NCBI GenBank assembly: GCA_029834535.1
Contig: JAQMWT010000123.1
Location: 1-42,794 of the forward strand
Origin: Chrysophaeum taylorii
Lineage: Eukaryota; Sar; Pelagophyceae; Pelagomonadales; Pelagomonadaceae
Direction: 5' to 3'
DNA length: 42,794 nt
The notes below the pieces were generated by a model. The model made no database searches. It saw nothing but the letters and a program-made list of their open reading frames with translations, and was not told where the DNA came from. The number at the start of each line of letters is the position of its first letter. Position 1 is the stretch's first letter. Below, piece by piece: positions 8,044 through 17,346 of the stretch. The position numbers and the translations under genes are program-made.

Positions 8044-9547
8044 GGTTGTTAGGTTGTTTGGAACATGGGACAAGAATGAGGTCATCTTGTGCAAAAGGTC
8101 GTTGTAAGAAGGAAGCAAGGGCGGCGGTGGCATAGAGCCAGAATCGTCGACGGGAGCGTCTGAAGGGGGAGGAGAAGCAGGAGCAGGGGACGAAGAAGGA
8201 GCTGAGGGAGGTGGAGAGTGCCCCCTCTGAGGATGAGGTGTCCGTGTCCCCCTCTGAATGAAATGGTCTTGGATAGCAGCGTGGGGTGTGAGCGAGAAAG
8301 GCGCGGGTGGAGCGTGAGGCGGAGGAGCAAGTTCAGGATCAGGAGTAGGATGCTGGAGCATGTAGAGGAATTGCAGCTTGGACGAAACACTGATTTGTCC
8401 GTTTTCAGGGTTGAGGACGACGTCGGCAATATGGTCAACACGTGGGGAGACGAGCGGGTTTTGCGCGTTGGGGCAACATAGATATAAGTATTTGCGGCGG
8501 CACGGTTCCCACTTGTGGTGCTCGTGGGGTTCCAATAGAAGGTAGCATTCAGCGCCGAAGATCTTGAGCATGTCATGCTGGGGAGTGCTCAGTTGATTGT
8601 AGAGTAGCTGTTGCGGACTCAGGATAGCATGGTGAATGCTCTCAAGCGTGGCGTTCGGGAGAAAGTTGTAGCTTTGGATGGTGTGTACCACCGCCCAGGG
8701 AAACATGATGGCTGGTCCCACGATCTTGGAGCCACGATAATGAGCATTAAGGAGAGAGCGAAGGCGAGTTGAGGAGGCGGAGGCGATGAAGCCGATGGCT
8801 GACTCAACTTCAAAGTTAAAGTGGTGCATGTACGTCGGGAAAGCGATGAGCTGAATGCCCTTATCGACGCGGTACGGGGAGGTAATGTGCTGGCTAAATT
8901 AGGGCTTGAAGGCATCGGAGTAGAGGGTGCGCAAGTGCACGTTGAGTTGTGTACGACAAAAGTCATACACTAAGTCCAGAGCTTGAGTGAACTCCGTGGC
9001 GTTGGTGGTGCGTGTAAAGTACACCAAGAGAAACTTCGAGATAAGTTCTTTGAACACAATGATATGTGTGAAGCCTCCCCATTCGGACGGAATTGTCACA
9101 TAGCCGCCGTCGCACGCCCAGACTTCGCCGGCTTTGTGAGTTTGCTCAAAAGAGGGCTTGGTCGGATTGAAGTGCTTGTGCGGGTGGCGCTTGTTGTGCG
9201 CGGTGCAGTCGGTGCATAAGTCGCGATACGGTAGGTCTGAGGCAGAGAAGCCAGGGCGAGCCAGTACGTTGGGGGCCTTGGCTGCAACGTTGTCGGGGCA
9301 GTGGTGCACCCGGTGGAAGCGATTGGCTCGTTCTTTGGCGTTGAGATATTCAGCGGATCCGTGTGCGAAGGATTTGCGAGGAATGGGATGAGCGGGGATA
9401 TGACGTTTGCGCCGAAAATCGAACTTGAGTTCGGTGTCCAAGGCAGGAGGAGGCGGTGCGTCGTCATCCTGGTGCGCAGCAGGGTCACTTGGAGGTGAAT
9501 CCTCATCATCACAAGTAGCGAGAGTATCTTCGTAGGACGAAGACATA
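8044..9547 (-). pseudogene. Integrase of element HC (copia type, one nonsense codon)
   Basis: The domain starts after the box with an acidic Asp-rich spacer. An HHCC zinc region follows (FHRVHHCPD ... YRDLCTDCTAHN), then the catalytic core: first Asp in VWACDGGYVTIP, second in LYSDAFKP, and a Glu in FNFEVESAIGF about 35 residues later. After it comes the copia C-terminal block FPWAVVHTIQSYNFLPN, ILSPQQLLYNQL and LKIFGAECYLLLEPHEH, then a Pro-rich linker. Integrase inserts the cDNA into host DNA. A TAA splits it between S-D-A-F-K-P and F-S-Q-H; element I has TAC (Tyr) there, so the stop is a private mutation. No frameshift is needed. Homology with I ends at about 8044. Confidence 0.85.
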
Positions 9548-9568
9548 TAGTTTAACGACATTTCGGTC
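9548..9568 (-). other. 21-bp junction box, methyltransferase/integrase (HC)
   Basis: On the minus strand GACCGAAATGTCGTTAAACT plus A. In frame it reads L-T-E-M-S-L-N-Y, upstream of the integrase zinc region. Confidence 0.85.
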
Positions 9569-10005
9569 AAGCAGTTGCTGGAGATAGAAGTCATGAAGGC
9601 TTGTGCCAAAGACAAGGTATCTGTGCTGCACGTGGTGGAGGCCGGATCAAAGGTCACGAAGGTGGATACATAGGATTTCTTCATCACGGCAGCAGCATGT
9701 TGGAAGGTAGGGTCCAACATATGGGATTTAATATCGGCAACGAGGAGCGAGAGGTGCTTGTACAGTGTGCTGTACGTACCGGCAGGCAGAGCATTGCTGG
9801 GCATGTCTGTGCAAAGGTCGTGGCGAAGAGACAAGAGGAAAGGTTCCTGTTGTTTGGTGTGGTTGTTAGCACGAATCAACACCGGTCGAGTGGGATAGCG
9901 TAGTCTCCAGTTGCGAGGGTCGAGTAAGATAATGTCTGCATACCCTCGGACGGTGGGCAATGGAGCAAGCATGGCGTGGATTTTAGAGCCGAGTTTGCGG
10001 TCACT
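9569..10005 (-). CDS. Unassigned segment between methyltransferase and integrase
   Basis: About 145 codons in the polyprotein frame, starting SDRKLGSKIHAMLAPLPTV and passing through GYADIILLDPRNWRLRYPTRP, SLRHDLCTDMPSN and DPTFQHAAAVMKKSY to the box. The same segment is present, with small deletions, in element I (40467-40890), so it belongs to the element. It could be the target-recognition or C-terminal part of the methyltransferase or a separate domain. I do not recognise it. Confidence 0.55.
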
Positions 10006-11487
10006 TCAACGAAGATACCATATATAGCGACTATGGGATAAGTGGTGATCTTCCAGAGCAAAATGAGAATCCTTGTAGTCGAAAGAATTGTCGGTGGCCT
10101 TGTAGGTAAGGCAGCCAGGCATCACAAGAGAGCATCTGGACAAGAGCTTTTGTATGGCGGTGCCATAGGTGGCAGCGGAGCCAACTTGAGGAAGGGCTTG
10201 GATTATCCACAAGTAACCCATAAGCGGCTCCAAATATATAGATCTGTCTCTGTCGTGGGGAACGTTGGAGGCAGTAAACGTATACGTGCTTCCAAACGCG
10301 TCAATGGAAGCATGATATTTGGTGGCGGCGTTTTCTATGGTGAGGTTGCCGTCGGAGTGGTGGCCGCCGGTTCGGAAGTAGGTGTTGTGTGATGTTGATG
10401 AGGTTGTAAGTAGTAACCTATGTGACGGTTGGTCAGTTTCGAAAACGGTTATGTAATAGGACACAGGAGTGGGTGAGTTAGTGTGCAATCTGGCGAACAC
10501 GTTATATAGTATGGTAAAGGCCTTGACACGCAATGGATTAGTTGCATGTGGCAGTGGTTCCAAGGAGGAGCGTTTGAAACACAGCTGATGGTAAGTACAC
10601 TCGGATTGAACAGAGTGCGTGCGTTGCTCGTGAGCCTGTTGTGAGTGAAGGCGAAGAAATAATAAATTAAGTGTTTCAAGGTCAGTCATAGTAAGCTGAA
10701 CAGAACCTGTGCGAGAGTAAGGTGCAAACGTTTTAGGAACGGGGACATCTGGTGGATCGGGGAACACCCGGATCCAGTCTTTGGCAATATCCTTGGATAG
10801 CCAAAGTCGTTTAGGAATGGCTTGTATGTCATCCACGATCTTAAAGAAGGGGCGTGGGTGGTGGATAGGCCATGAAAGTATGTTGATTGGTCCAGTAGAA
10901 TACCTGCGTGCGATGCAGATCCATCTTTCCCTAGATTGGTAGTCGCCACATAGGTAGGTCGGGAACCTGTCAACAACATCGACACAGTAATCGAGTGTGG
11001 CATGGATGAGATTGGCCACAGTTATGTGGTCTTGATGACAGTACTTGTGGGGTGGTGTCATCTCAGCCAGTAGTACCAAGGGTTGGAGAAGTTTGATGAC
11101 AGACAGCATGCTGTCGAACAGAGAGTCGTCGAGCAGGCTGTGTAAGTCTTCGGTCTTATGCTGCTTTAGTAGATTCCTGTTAGTGCAAGGAGGAGTTATC
11201 TCAATAATATCGCAATAAAATTTGCGCCTTTCCTCTGGTGAGATTTGGTGAAGATGGTTGATAAAGGCGGGTAAAGATTCAAATAATAATACTGTAGGAA
11301 AACGGTGGCGTAACATGCGCACAAGCGTATCATCAGACTCAACAACAACTTTTACATTGATATTTAAGCCTAGGTCATTAGTGGCTTGAGACAGGAACGC
11401 TGGGGTTGACAAACCAGAACAAAGTAACATGACAGAGGGTTTGCGAAGATTGGGCTCTTGTGAGAGAAACACTGGGCGAGAAAGCAT
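10006..11487 (-). CDS. C5 cytosine DNA methyltransferase domain in copia pol
   Basis: This 493-codon frame holds the C5-methyltransferase motifs in canonical order. Motif I is VMLLCSGLSTPAF (residues 19-31, SAM site). KVVVESDDTLVRMLRHRFP (46-64) matches the motif II Glu and the following helix. Motif IV is EITPPCTNRN, with the catalytic Cys at residue 101 (11187-11185). Motif VI is LQPLVLLAEMTPP with Glu142, and motif VIII is YQSRERWICIARR (183-195). ATYGTAIQKLL near residue 435 may be motif X (GNAV-like). The enzyme would methylate cytosine in DNA. It is in frame with the protease upstream and the integrase downstream, separated only by TGA codons at 11488-11490 and 10006-10008; element I has TTA and GGA at these sites. 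Capture of such enzymes by retrotransposons is known in dinoflagellates and charophyte algae. Activity is unproven. Confidence 0.85.
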   Translation of the reverse strand: MLSRPVFLSQEPNLRKPSVMLLCSGLSTPAFLSQATNDLGLNINVKVVVESDDTLVRMLRHRFPTVLLFESLPAFINHLHQISPEERRKFYCDIIEITPPCTNRNLLKQHKTEDLHSLLDDSLFDSMLSVIKLLQPLVLLAEMTPPHKYCHQDHITVANLIHATLDYCVDVVDRFPTYLCGDYQSRERWICIARRYSTGPINILSWPIHHPRPFFKIVDDIQAIPKRLWLSKDIAKDWIRVFPDPPDVPVPKTFAPYSRTGSVQLTMTDLETLNLLFLRLHSQQAHEQRTHSVQSECTYHQLCFKRSSLEPLPHATNPLRVKAFTILYNVFARLHTNSPTPVSYYITVFETDQPSHRLLLTTSSTSHNTYFRTGGHHSDGNLTIENAATKYHASIDAFGSTYTFTASNVPHDRDRSIYLEPLMGYLWIIQALPQVGSAATYGTAIQKLLSRCSLVMPGCLTYKATDNSFDYKDSHFALEDHHLSHSRYIWYLR

Positions 11488-12546
11488 TCATGTTAATGGT
11501 GGGGTATTTTGCTGAACAAATTTGTTCTGTTTCCGAAGATTAAGAACCAAAGGGCGAATCCACGGGCGATCTGGTAAAACTCTCTTGAGGAGATAGTTAT
11601 AATATGCCAGTAGATCCCTGTTTTCGTGGTATCGCTTGAGCGGAAATGCGAGGGAGCGTAGTTCGAGTTGCTTGTCGCGAGCGATGTGGTAGGTGAGACA
11701 AGGGAGAGCAGGCAAATTAGCTGCTACGTTATGTATGGGAATACGCACATCTTTGTCTATGCGGCTCGTGACAGCGCTGAGCTTTGGCTCAGATCGATCA
11801 CTGAACACAGTGGTCAAGTTCGTCTGGTTCCACTCGAGCATGCTCAAGATAGCGAAATGTCGGTTGTGCACTGGCTGAAGACATAAAGCGAAGTCGATCT
11901 TAACATAGCCAACTTGTGGATGATCTGGTAGGGGAACAACTATGTTGCGCGTTAACATCATGTGTGAGGCACGTTGTTGTCCAGTGGCAGTTTGAATAAC
12001 AATCGGCGCGTATTTGGAGTCCAGTGGAATAATATGATTTGGTATTGCAAAATCGTACGTGGACATCAATGAGATGGTAGCACAAGAGTCAAAATATAGA
12101 AAGGAACAATGTTGAGGGACACTGTTTACCGTCATATAGTTGGTGAGGAAGGCATTTTCCGAATGCGGGCAAGTAGTGGAGAGGCTGGCAGTGAAGAAGT
12201 TCTCCAGAAATAACAGGTTAGTTGGAATGATAATCGGTTGAACAGGTGGTGATGGTTCGTCAGCCTCATCAGCCATGCCGTGCTTCTCATCAAATGATGA
12301 TAGCGAGGTCCTATCGACATCCCTTGTGGTTTCGGCTTGTGGTGGTTGGTTGATGGCTGATTGGACCTGTGAAGATAGCGAGGACAGTAACGCTGGTGGT
12401 AACGCCGAGATGGCGGAAGCAGTAAAGAAGTTAGGCACAATATCAGAGGGATTACCCTGTGTGTTAAAGGCATTCTTGGTATCGGTAGTAGGAGGAGTTG
12501 CCTTTGGGGTGGGAGCAGTAGCAACAGTATGATGTTGTGGCTCCAC
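11488..12546 (-). CDS. Aspartic protease region of element HC
   Basis: 352 codons, opening at GTG directly after the TAA of gag2 in the same frame. The N-terminal 110 residues are Pro/Thr/Ser-rich and probably unstructured. A retropepsin-like core follows: LYFDSCATISLM with Asp153 (12090-12088), a flap-like IVIQTATGQQ, a YVKIDFALCL strand and a FAILSMLEWNQTNL segment. The usual Asp-Thr/Ser-Gly is Asp-Ser-Cys here, which is unusual and may impair activity. In copia elements this enzyme cuts the polyprotein. The corresponding region of element I (41701-42794) lies mostly beyond a retroposon insertion. The terminal TGA at 11488 replaces a TTA in I, so protease and methyltransferase were probably one continuous chain. 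Confidence 0.7.
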   Translation of the reverse strand: MEPQHHTVATAPTPKATPPTTDTKNAFNTQGNPSDIVPNFFTASAISALPPALLSSLSSQVQSAINQPPQAETTRDVDRTSLSSFDEKHGMADEADEPSPPVQPIIIPTNLLFLENFFTASLSTTCPHSENAFLTNYMTVNSVPQHCSFLYFDSCATISLMSTYDFAIPNHIIPLDSKYAPIVIQTATGQQRASHMMLTRNIVVPLPDHPQVGYVKIDFALCLQPVHNRHFAILSMLEWNQTNLTTVFSDRSEPKLSAVTSRIDKDVRIPIHNVAANLPALPCLTYHIARDKQLELRSLAFPLKRYHENRDLLAYYNYLLKRVLPDRPWIRPLVLNLRKQNKFVQQNTPPLT

Positions 12547-12547
12547 T

Positions 12548-12568
12548 TAGTTTAACGACTTTTCGGTC
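12548..12568 (-). other. 21-bp junction box, gag2/protease (HC)
   Basis: On the minus strand GACCGAAAAGTCGTTAAACT plus A. It reads T-E-K-S-L-N and is followed immediately by TAA, after which the protease frame continues without a shift. Confidence 0.85.
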
Positions 12569-12979
12569 GAGGATATATGAACGTCTACATCATAAATGAT
12601 GTCTTCTGCGAACATAAGTTGTTCGTTTAGACGAAGTAAGTCACCATTGTCCTCAGTAGATGTGGTTGATAGAATATCGGCGGATTGCAGCAGAGTCTCA
12701 AATAACATGACGATGTTCAGTTGTAGCTGAGCCGTGATATCATTATCTGTCACATGCTTCGTAAGTTCACTACACTGCTCTTGCAGTGTATTTGTGGTGT
12801 GCTTCGTTCGATCCAATAATTTCATATTAGATCGAGAGGACCTGTCGAACGTGCGAGGGTAAATTGGACGGTCATGGGACTGTCCAGCAGTTTTCTTGGT
12901 GACATAAGAATCACCAGAACGATAATACGATAAGTCGCTGCGAGAGAAAGGGTGGCGTGCATCGTTAGAGTTACGCAAG

Positions 12980-13371
12980 CTAACTAACTAACTAACTTCA
13001 GACCTCTCCCGAGCATGGGAGCCAGGCCGGACAGGCAGGAGCCGATCCGGAATCACAGAGGAAAATCACGCAGTTGGGGCAGAGGCGAAGGACGAGGACT
13101 CGTCGATGACGGACCGCCACTGCGCGCGGTCTTGTGCGAAGTCGTGCAAGAGCGTCGCAGGCCGCAAACGTGTTGGTCCACGAACAATCGACCTGTCCGT
13201 CGCGTTCTGCCCAACCGAGCGAACCCCATCCCAGCGCGGACTTTCCGGGTGCTAACCGGCCAGCCCGGGAGGCGAGCAGGCACCGTCTCACTCCGGGACG
13301 GCCGGGGCCGCCGCAGGGAGCAAGCGTGTTAGGCGCCGTCCTCCATCGCAACCAACGGTTAGCGATCGCAC
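12980..13371 (-). mobile_element. TTAG-tailed retroposon copy 2
   Basis: Minus orientation: the tail reads as CTAACTAACTAACTAACTTC on the plus strand. It is flanked by TTACGCAAG (12971-12979 and 13372-13380). Practically identical to the copy at 16934-17335 in opposite orientation, including its non-coding frames, so both are recent. It interrupts gag2 of HC. Confidence 0.9.
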
Positions 13372-13537
13372 TTACGCAAGCGTCTAGCGTTAAACGTGGA
13401 GGATGTTCCTGGTTGAGGAGAAGTAATGGACGCAAGAGCGTTTGCAGTTTGAGTCGGACTTTTGTCTGATAGATCAATTGAACAGCTTAAAACGTTTTTT
13501 ACAACGGGCCAAAATACAATTTCGTTTGCTCTAGGTA

Positions 13538-14570
13538 TCCTAACTACTAATCGACAGATGTTTGTCTGTTTGTCCCTCGATTTAGGGTAAGGATCAGGTA
13601 GGCGCGAGAGTAAGGATCAGGTAGGCGCGAGAGCCAGACAGTGATCCTCCAAGCCGTCTACGGCGACCTCGCAGACTATTTCCACGACCCGCGGCGGCTC
13701 TTTCAGCGCGCCATTCTCACGCCCCGTCGAAACGATGTTGTCGATGCTGACAACGCGCGCATGACCGCGGCCTTTTTTTCCCGGAGACGAGGCGTCGGAG
13801 TTCTTTTCGGCTGACTAGGTTGGGTCGGAAGACGACGCCTCGCTCTTTACCTCGAGTTTTTTCCCGAGACAGGCAACGGAGTTCTTTCGGCTGACTGGTT
13901 TTGTCGCGACGTCTCGCAACCTCGACCCGTCGCACGGCCACTGCAACGGTACCAGATACATGATCGATCGTGTCGTTGTCACCGAGGCTCCTCCAACCTG
14001 TATCCCTTAAGGCCCGCCGACGCCAAACGATCACCAAGAGCCAGGGCCAGACGCCCGCGAGGTCGGCGTCCTCTTGGCGAAGCCCGTCTTCTGCCGCGTC
14101 CAGCTCTACGTGGCTCTCTGTCGATCGGCAACCCCGAGGATATCCTCTTCTGGGTCGACGACTCCACCCTACCCCACACGTGCTGCGCAATACCGATAAG
14201 CCCTCCCGGCGTCTACACGCGCACTGTAGGTGAACTTACTGGGACCAGGTGAACTTACTGGGGTTTGAGATTGGGACTAGGTGAACTTAGTGACCAGGTG
14301 AACTTACTGGGACCAAGTGAACTTACTGGGTTTTAGAGTGAACGCAAAGGCTAGCGGCGTGTACGGATCAAAGCAGCTTAGATTGGCGGAGGTGAGAGCG
14401 ACGAGCTCGAAGGAGAGTGGGGTGAGTGGGTGTGAGCACGAGTGGGCTTACAGTGTAAGTTACACCGAACTTACTAGGGTTAGAGATTGGGACTAGGTGA
14501 ACTTACTGGGACCAGGTGAACTTACTGGGGTTAGAGATTGGGACTAGGTGAACTTACTGGCCTGCACTTG
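13538..14570 (+). mobile_element. Helitron 3' fragment, array copy 1
   Basis: The unit begins TCCTAACTACTAATCGACAG after a flanking A (13537) and ends GGCCTGCACTTG. It carries a decayed C-terminal Pif1/Helitron helicase: the plus-strand frame near 13640-13800 reads AVYGDLADYFHDP, then the RAILTPRRNDVVDADNARM match to RAIL-P-N-DV--IN. Near 14020-14130 is the TINKSQGQT...LYVALCR region, broken by indels and by a duplicated Phe-Phe-Pro-Glu-Thr stretch. The last 330 bp contain repeated GTGAACTTACTGG. Confidence 0.75.
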
Positions 14571-15595
14571 TAACTACTAATCGACAGATGTTTGTTTGTT
14601 TGTCTGTCTGTCTGTTTGTCCCTCGATTTAGGGTAAGGATCAGGTAGGCGCGAGAGTAAGGATCAGGTAGGCGCGAGAGCCAGACAGTGATCCTCCAAGC
14701 CGTCTACGGCGACCTCGCAGACTATTTCCACGACCCGCGGCGGCTCTTTCAGCGCGCCATTCTCACGCCCCGTCGAAACGATGTTGTCGATGCTGACAAC
14801 GCGCGCATGACCGCGGCCTTTTTTTCCCGGAGACGAGGCGTCGCAGTTCTTTTCGGCTGACTAGGCTGGGTCGGAAGACGACGCCTCGCTCTTTACAGTA
14901 GAGTTTTCAACTCCCTGACAACCAACGGCATGCTGACTTTGATCGCGAGCTTAAAGTCTTCGCAACCTCGACCCGTCGCACGGCCACTGCAACGGTACCA
15001 GATACATGATCGATCGTGTCGTTGTCACCGAGGCTCCTCCAACCTGTATCCCTTAAGGCCCGCCTACGCCAAACGATCAACAAGAGCCAGGGCCAGACGC
15101 CCCGCGAGGTCGGCGTCCTCTTTCCCAAGCCCGTCTTCTGCCACGTCCAGCTCTACGTGGCTCTCTGTCGATCGGCAACCCCGAGGATATACTCATCTGG
15201 GTCGACGACTCCACCCTACCCCACACGTGCTGCGCAATACCGATAAGCCCCCTCCCGGCGTCTACACGCGCACTGTAGGTGAACTTACTGGGACCACGTG
15301 AACTTACTGGGGTTTGAGATTGGGACTAGGTGAACTGAGTGACCAGGTGAAACTGGGACCAGGTGAACATACTGGGGTTTTTAGAGTAAAGGGTTTTTAG
15401 AGTAAACTCAAAGGTTGGCGGCGCGTGCGGATCAAAGCAGCTTAGATTGGCGGAGGCGAGAGCGACGAGCTCAAAGGAGTTGGTGTGAGCTAGGTGAACT
15501 TACTGACCAGGTGAACTTATATGAAACTTACTGGGACCAGGTGAACTTACTGGGGTTAGAGATTGGGACTAGGTGAACTTACTGGCCTGCACTTG
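14571..15595 (+). mobile_element. Helitron 3' fragment, array copy 2
   Basis: Head-to-tail with copy 1. It starts TAACTACTAATCG (the first bases of the consensus TCC are missing) and ends GCACTTG. The helicase part reads LRQTINKSQGQTPREVGVLF and PVFCHVQLYVALCRS, matching the conserved Helitron motif TINKSQGQ...VG--L--PVF-HGQLYVA-SR. GTGAACTTACTGG repeats follow. Confidence 0.8.
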
Positions 15596-16830
15596 TCCTA
15601 ACTACTAATCGACAGATGTTTGTCTGTTTGTCCCTCGATTTAGGGTAAGGATAATGTAGGCGCGAGAGTAAGGATCAGGTAGGCGCGAGAGCCAGACAGT
15701 GATCCTCCAAGCCGTCTACGGCGACCTCGCAGACTATTTCCACGACCCGCGGCGGCTCTTTCAGCGCGCCATTCTCACGCCCCGTCGAAACGATGTTGTC
15801 GATGCTGACAACGCGCGCATGACCGCGGCCTTTTTCCCGGAGACGAGGCGTCGGAGTTCTTTTCGGCTGACTAGGCTGGGTCGGAAGACGACGCCTCGCT
15901 CTTTACAGTCGAGTTTTCAACTCCCTGACAACCAACGGCATGCTGACTTTGATCGCGAGCTTAATGTCTTCGCAACCTCGACCCGTCGCACGGCCACTGC
16001 AACGGTACCAGATACATGATCGATCGTGTCGTTGTCACCGAGGCTCCTCCAACCTGTATCCCTTAAGGCCCGCCTACGCCAAACGATCAACAAGAGCCAG
16101 GGCCAGACGCCCCGCGAGGTCGGCGTCCTCTTTCCCAAGCCCGTCTTCTGCCACGTCCAGCTCTACGTGGCTCTCTGTCGATCGGCATCCCCGAGGATAT
16201 ACTCATCTGGGTCGACGACTCCACCCTACCCCACACGTGCTGCGCAATACCGATAAGCCCCCTCCCGGCGTCTACACGCGCACGGTAGGTGAACTTACTG
16301 GGACCACGTGAACTTACTGGGGTTTGAGATTGGGACTAGGTGAACTGAGTGACCAGGTGAAACTGGGACCAGGTGAACATACTGGGGTTTTTAGAGTAAA
16401 GGGTTTTTAGAGTAAACTCAAAGGTTGGCGGCGCGTGCGGATCAAAGCAGCTTAGATTGGCGGAGGCGAGAGCGACGAGCTCAAAGGAGTTGGTGTGAGC
16501 TAGGTGAACTTACTGACCAGGTGAACTTATATGAAACTTACTGGGACCAGGTGAACTTACTGGGGTTAGAGATTGGGACTAGGTGAGCTGAGTGCCCAGG
16601 TGAACTAACTGGGACCAGGTGAACTAACTGGGACCAGGTGAACTTACTGGGGTGTTTAGAGTAAACTCAAGGGTTGGCGGCGCGTGCGGATCAAAGCAGC
16701 TTGGATTGGCGGGGGTGAGAGCGACGAGCTCAAAGGAGAGTGGGGTGAGTGGGTGTGAGCACGAGTGGGTTTACGCCGAACTTACTGGGGTAAGAGATTG
16801 GGAGTAGGTGAACTTACTGGCCTGCACTTG
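15596..16830 (+). mobile_element. Helitron 3' fragment, array copy 3
   Basis: Starts TCCTAACTACTAATCG and ends CTGCACTTG at 16830, followed by T (16831). It is nearly identical to copy 2 through the helicase, then has an extra block of GTGAACTTACTGG-type repeats (about 16580-16800). The longest helicase frame is 15699-16019 (ILQAVYGDLADYFHDPRRLF, RAILTPRRNDVVDADN), followed by 16026-16256. The array lies between A (13537) and T (16831), the A/T target typical of Helitrons. Confidence 0.8.
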
Positions 16831-16933
16831 TCATTTTATAATATTATATCGTTTTGTTTGTATTTTTTCAATTTTCGCTTTGAAAACCCTCTCAGAGCGT
16901 CAGTACTTGGTTGTCCAGTACTTTTGAGAGGCG

Positions 16934-17335
16934 AACCCTCACCCTGCGATCGCTAACCGTTGGTTGCGATGGAGGACGGCGCCTAACACGCTTGCTCCCT
17001 GCGGCGGCCCCGGCCGTCCCGGAGTGAGACGGTGCCTGCTCGCCTCCCGGGCTGGCCGGTTAGCACCCGGAAAGTCCGCGCTGGGATGGGGTTCGCTCGG
17101 TTGGGCAGAACGCGACGGACAGGTCGATTGTTCGTGGACCAACACGTTTGCGGCCTGCGACGCTCTTGCACGACTTCGCACAAGACCGCGCGCAGTGGCG
17201 GTCCGTCATCAACGAGTCCTCGTCCTTCGCCTCTGCCCCAACTGCGTGATTTTCCTCTGTGATTCCGGATCGGCTCCTGCCTGTCCGGCCTGGCTCCCAT
17301 GCTCGGGAGAGGTCTGAAGTTAGTTAGTTAATTAG
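16934..17335 (+). mobile_element. TTAG-tailed retroposon copy 3
   Basis: 402 bp, flanked by TTTGAGAGGCG (16923-16933 and 17336-17346), with the tail GTTAGTTAGTTAATTAG. It starts AACCCTCACCCTGCGATCGC and is probably near full length. Its sequence matches copy 2 almost base for base. It lies inside the 5' part of the hAT element. Confidence 0.9.
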
Positions 17336-17346
17336 TTTGAGAGGCG

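Larger units (their letters stand above)
12547..13537 (-). pseudogene. gag2 of element HC, split by a retroposon
   Basis: The downstream part (12979-12547) reads RNSNDARHPFSRSDL, a Ser/Thr/Arg-rich region, and then a helical segment (KHVTDNDITAQLQLNIVML, LLRLNEQLMFAEDIIYDVDV) ending S-S-T-E-K-S-L-N-stop. A 392-bp retroposon with a 9-bp target duplication interrupts it. On its far side the same frame continues up to the Helitron junction at 13538 (TANALASITSPQPGTS). Beyond the Helitron array, the flank at 16831-16836 supplies a possible ATG whose ATGA overlaps the probable stop of gag1. No zinc knuckle or known gag motif is seen; a Gag/nucleocapsid role is inferred from position before the protease. 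Confidence 0.55.

Noticed and set aside
13015..13332. 105-codon frame found identically at 16983-17300
   Set aside because: It lies inside the TTAG-tailed retroposon and is shared because the two copies are nearly identical DNA; it is not kept in the other subfamily.
14230..16810. CRISPR-like regular repeats (GTGAACTTACTGG)
   Set aside because: Spacers are very short and themselves repeated, units are 13 bp, and they lie at Helitron ends in eukaryotic DNA.
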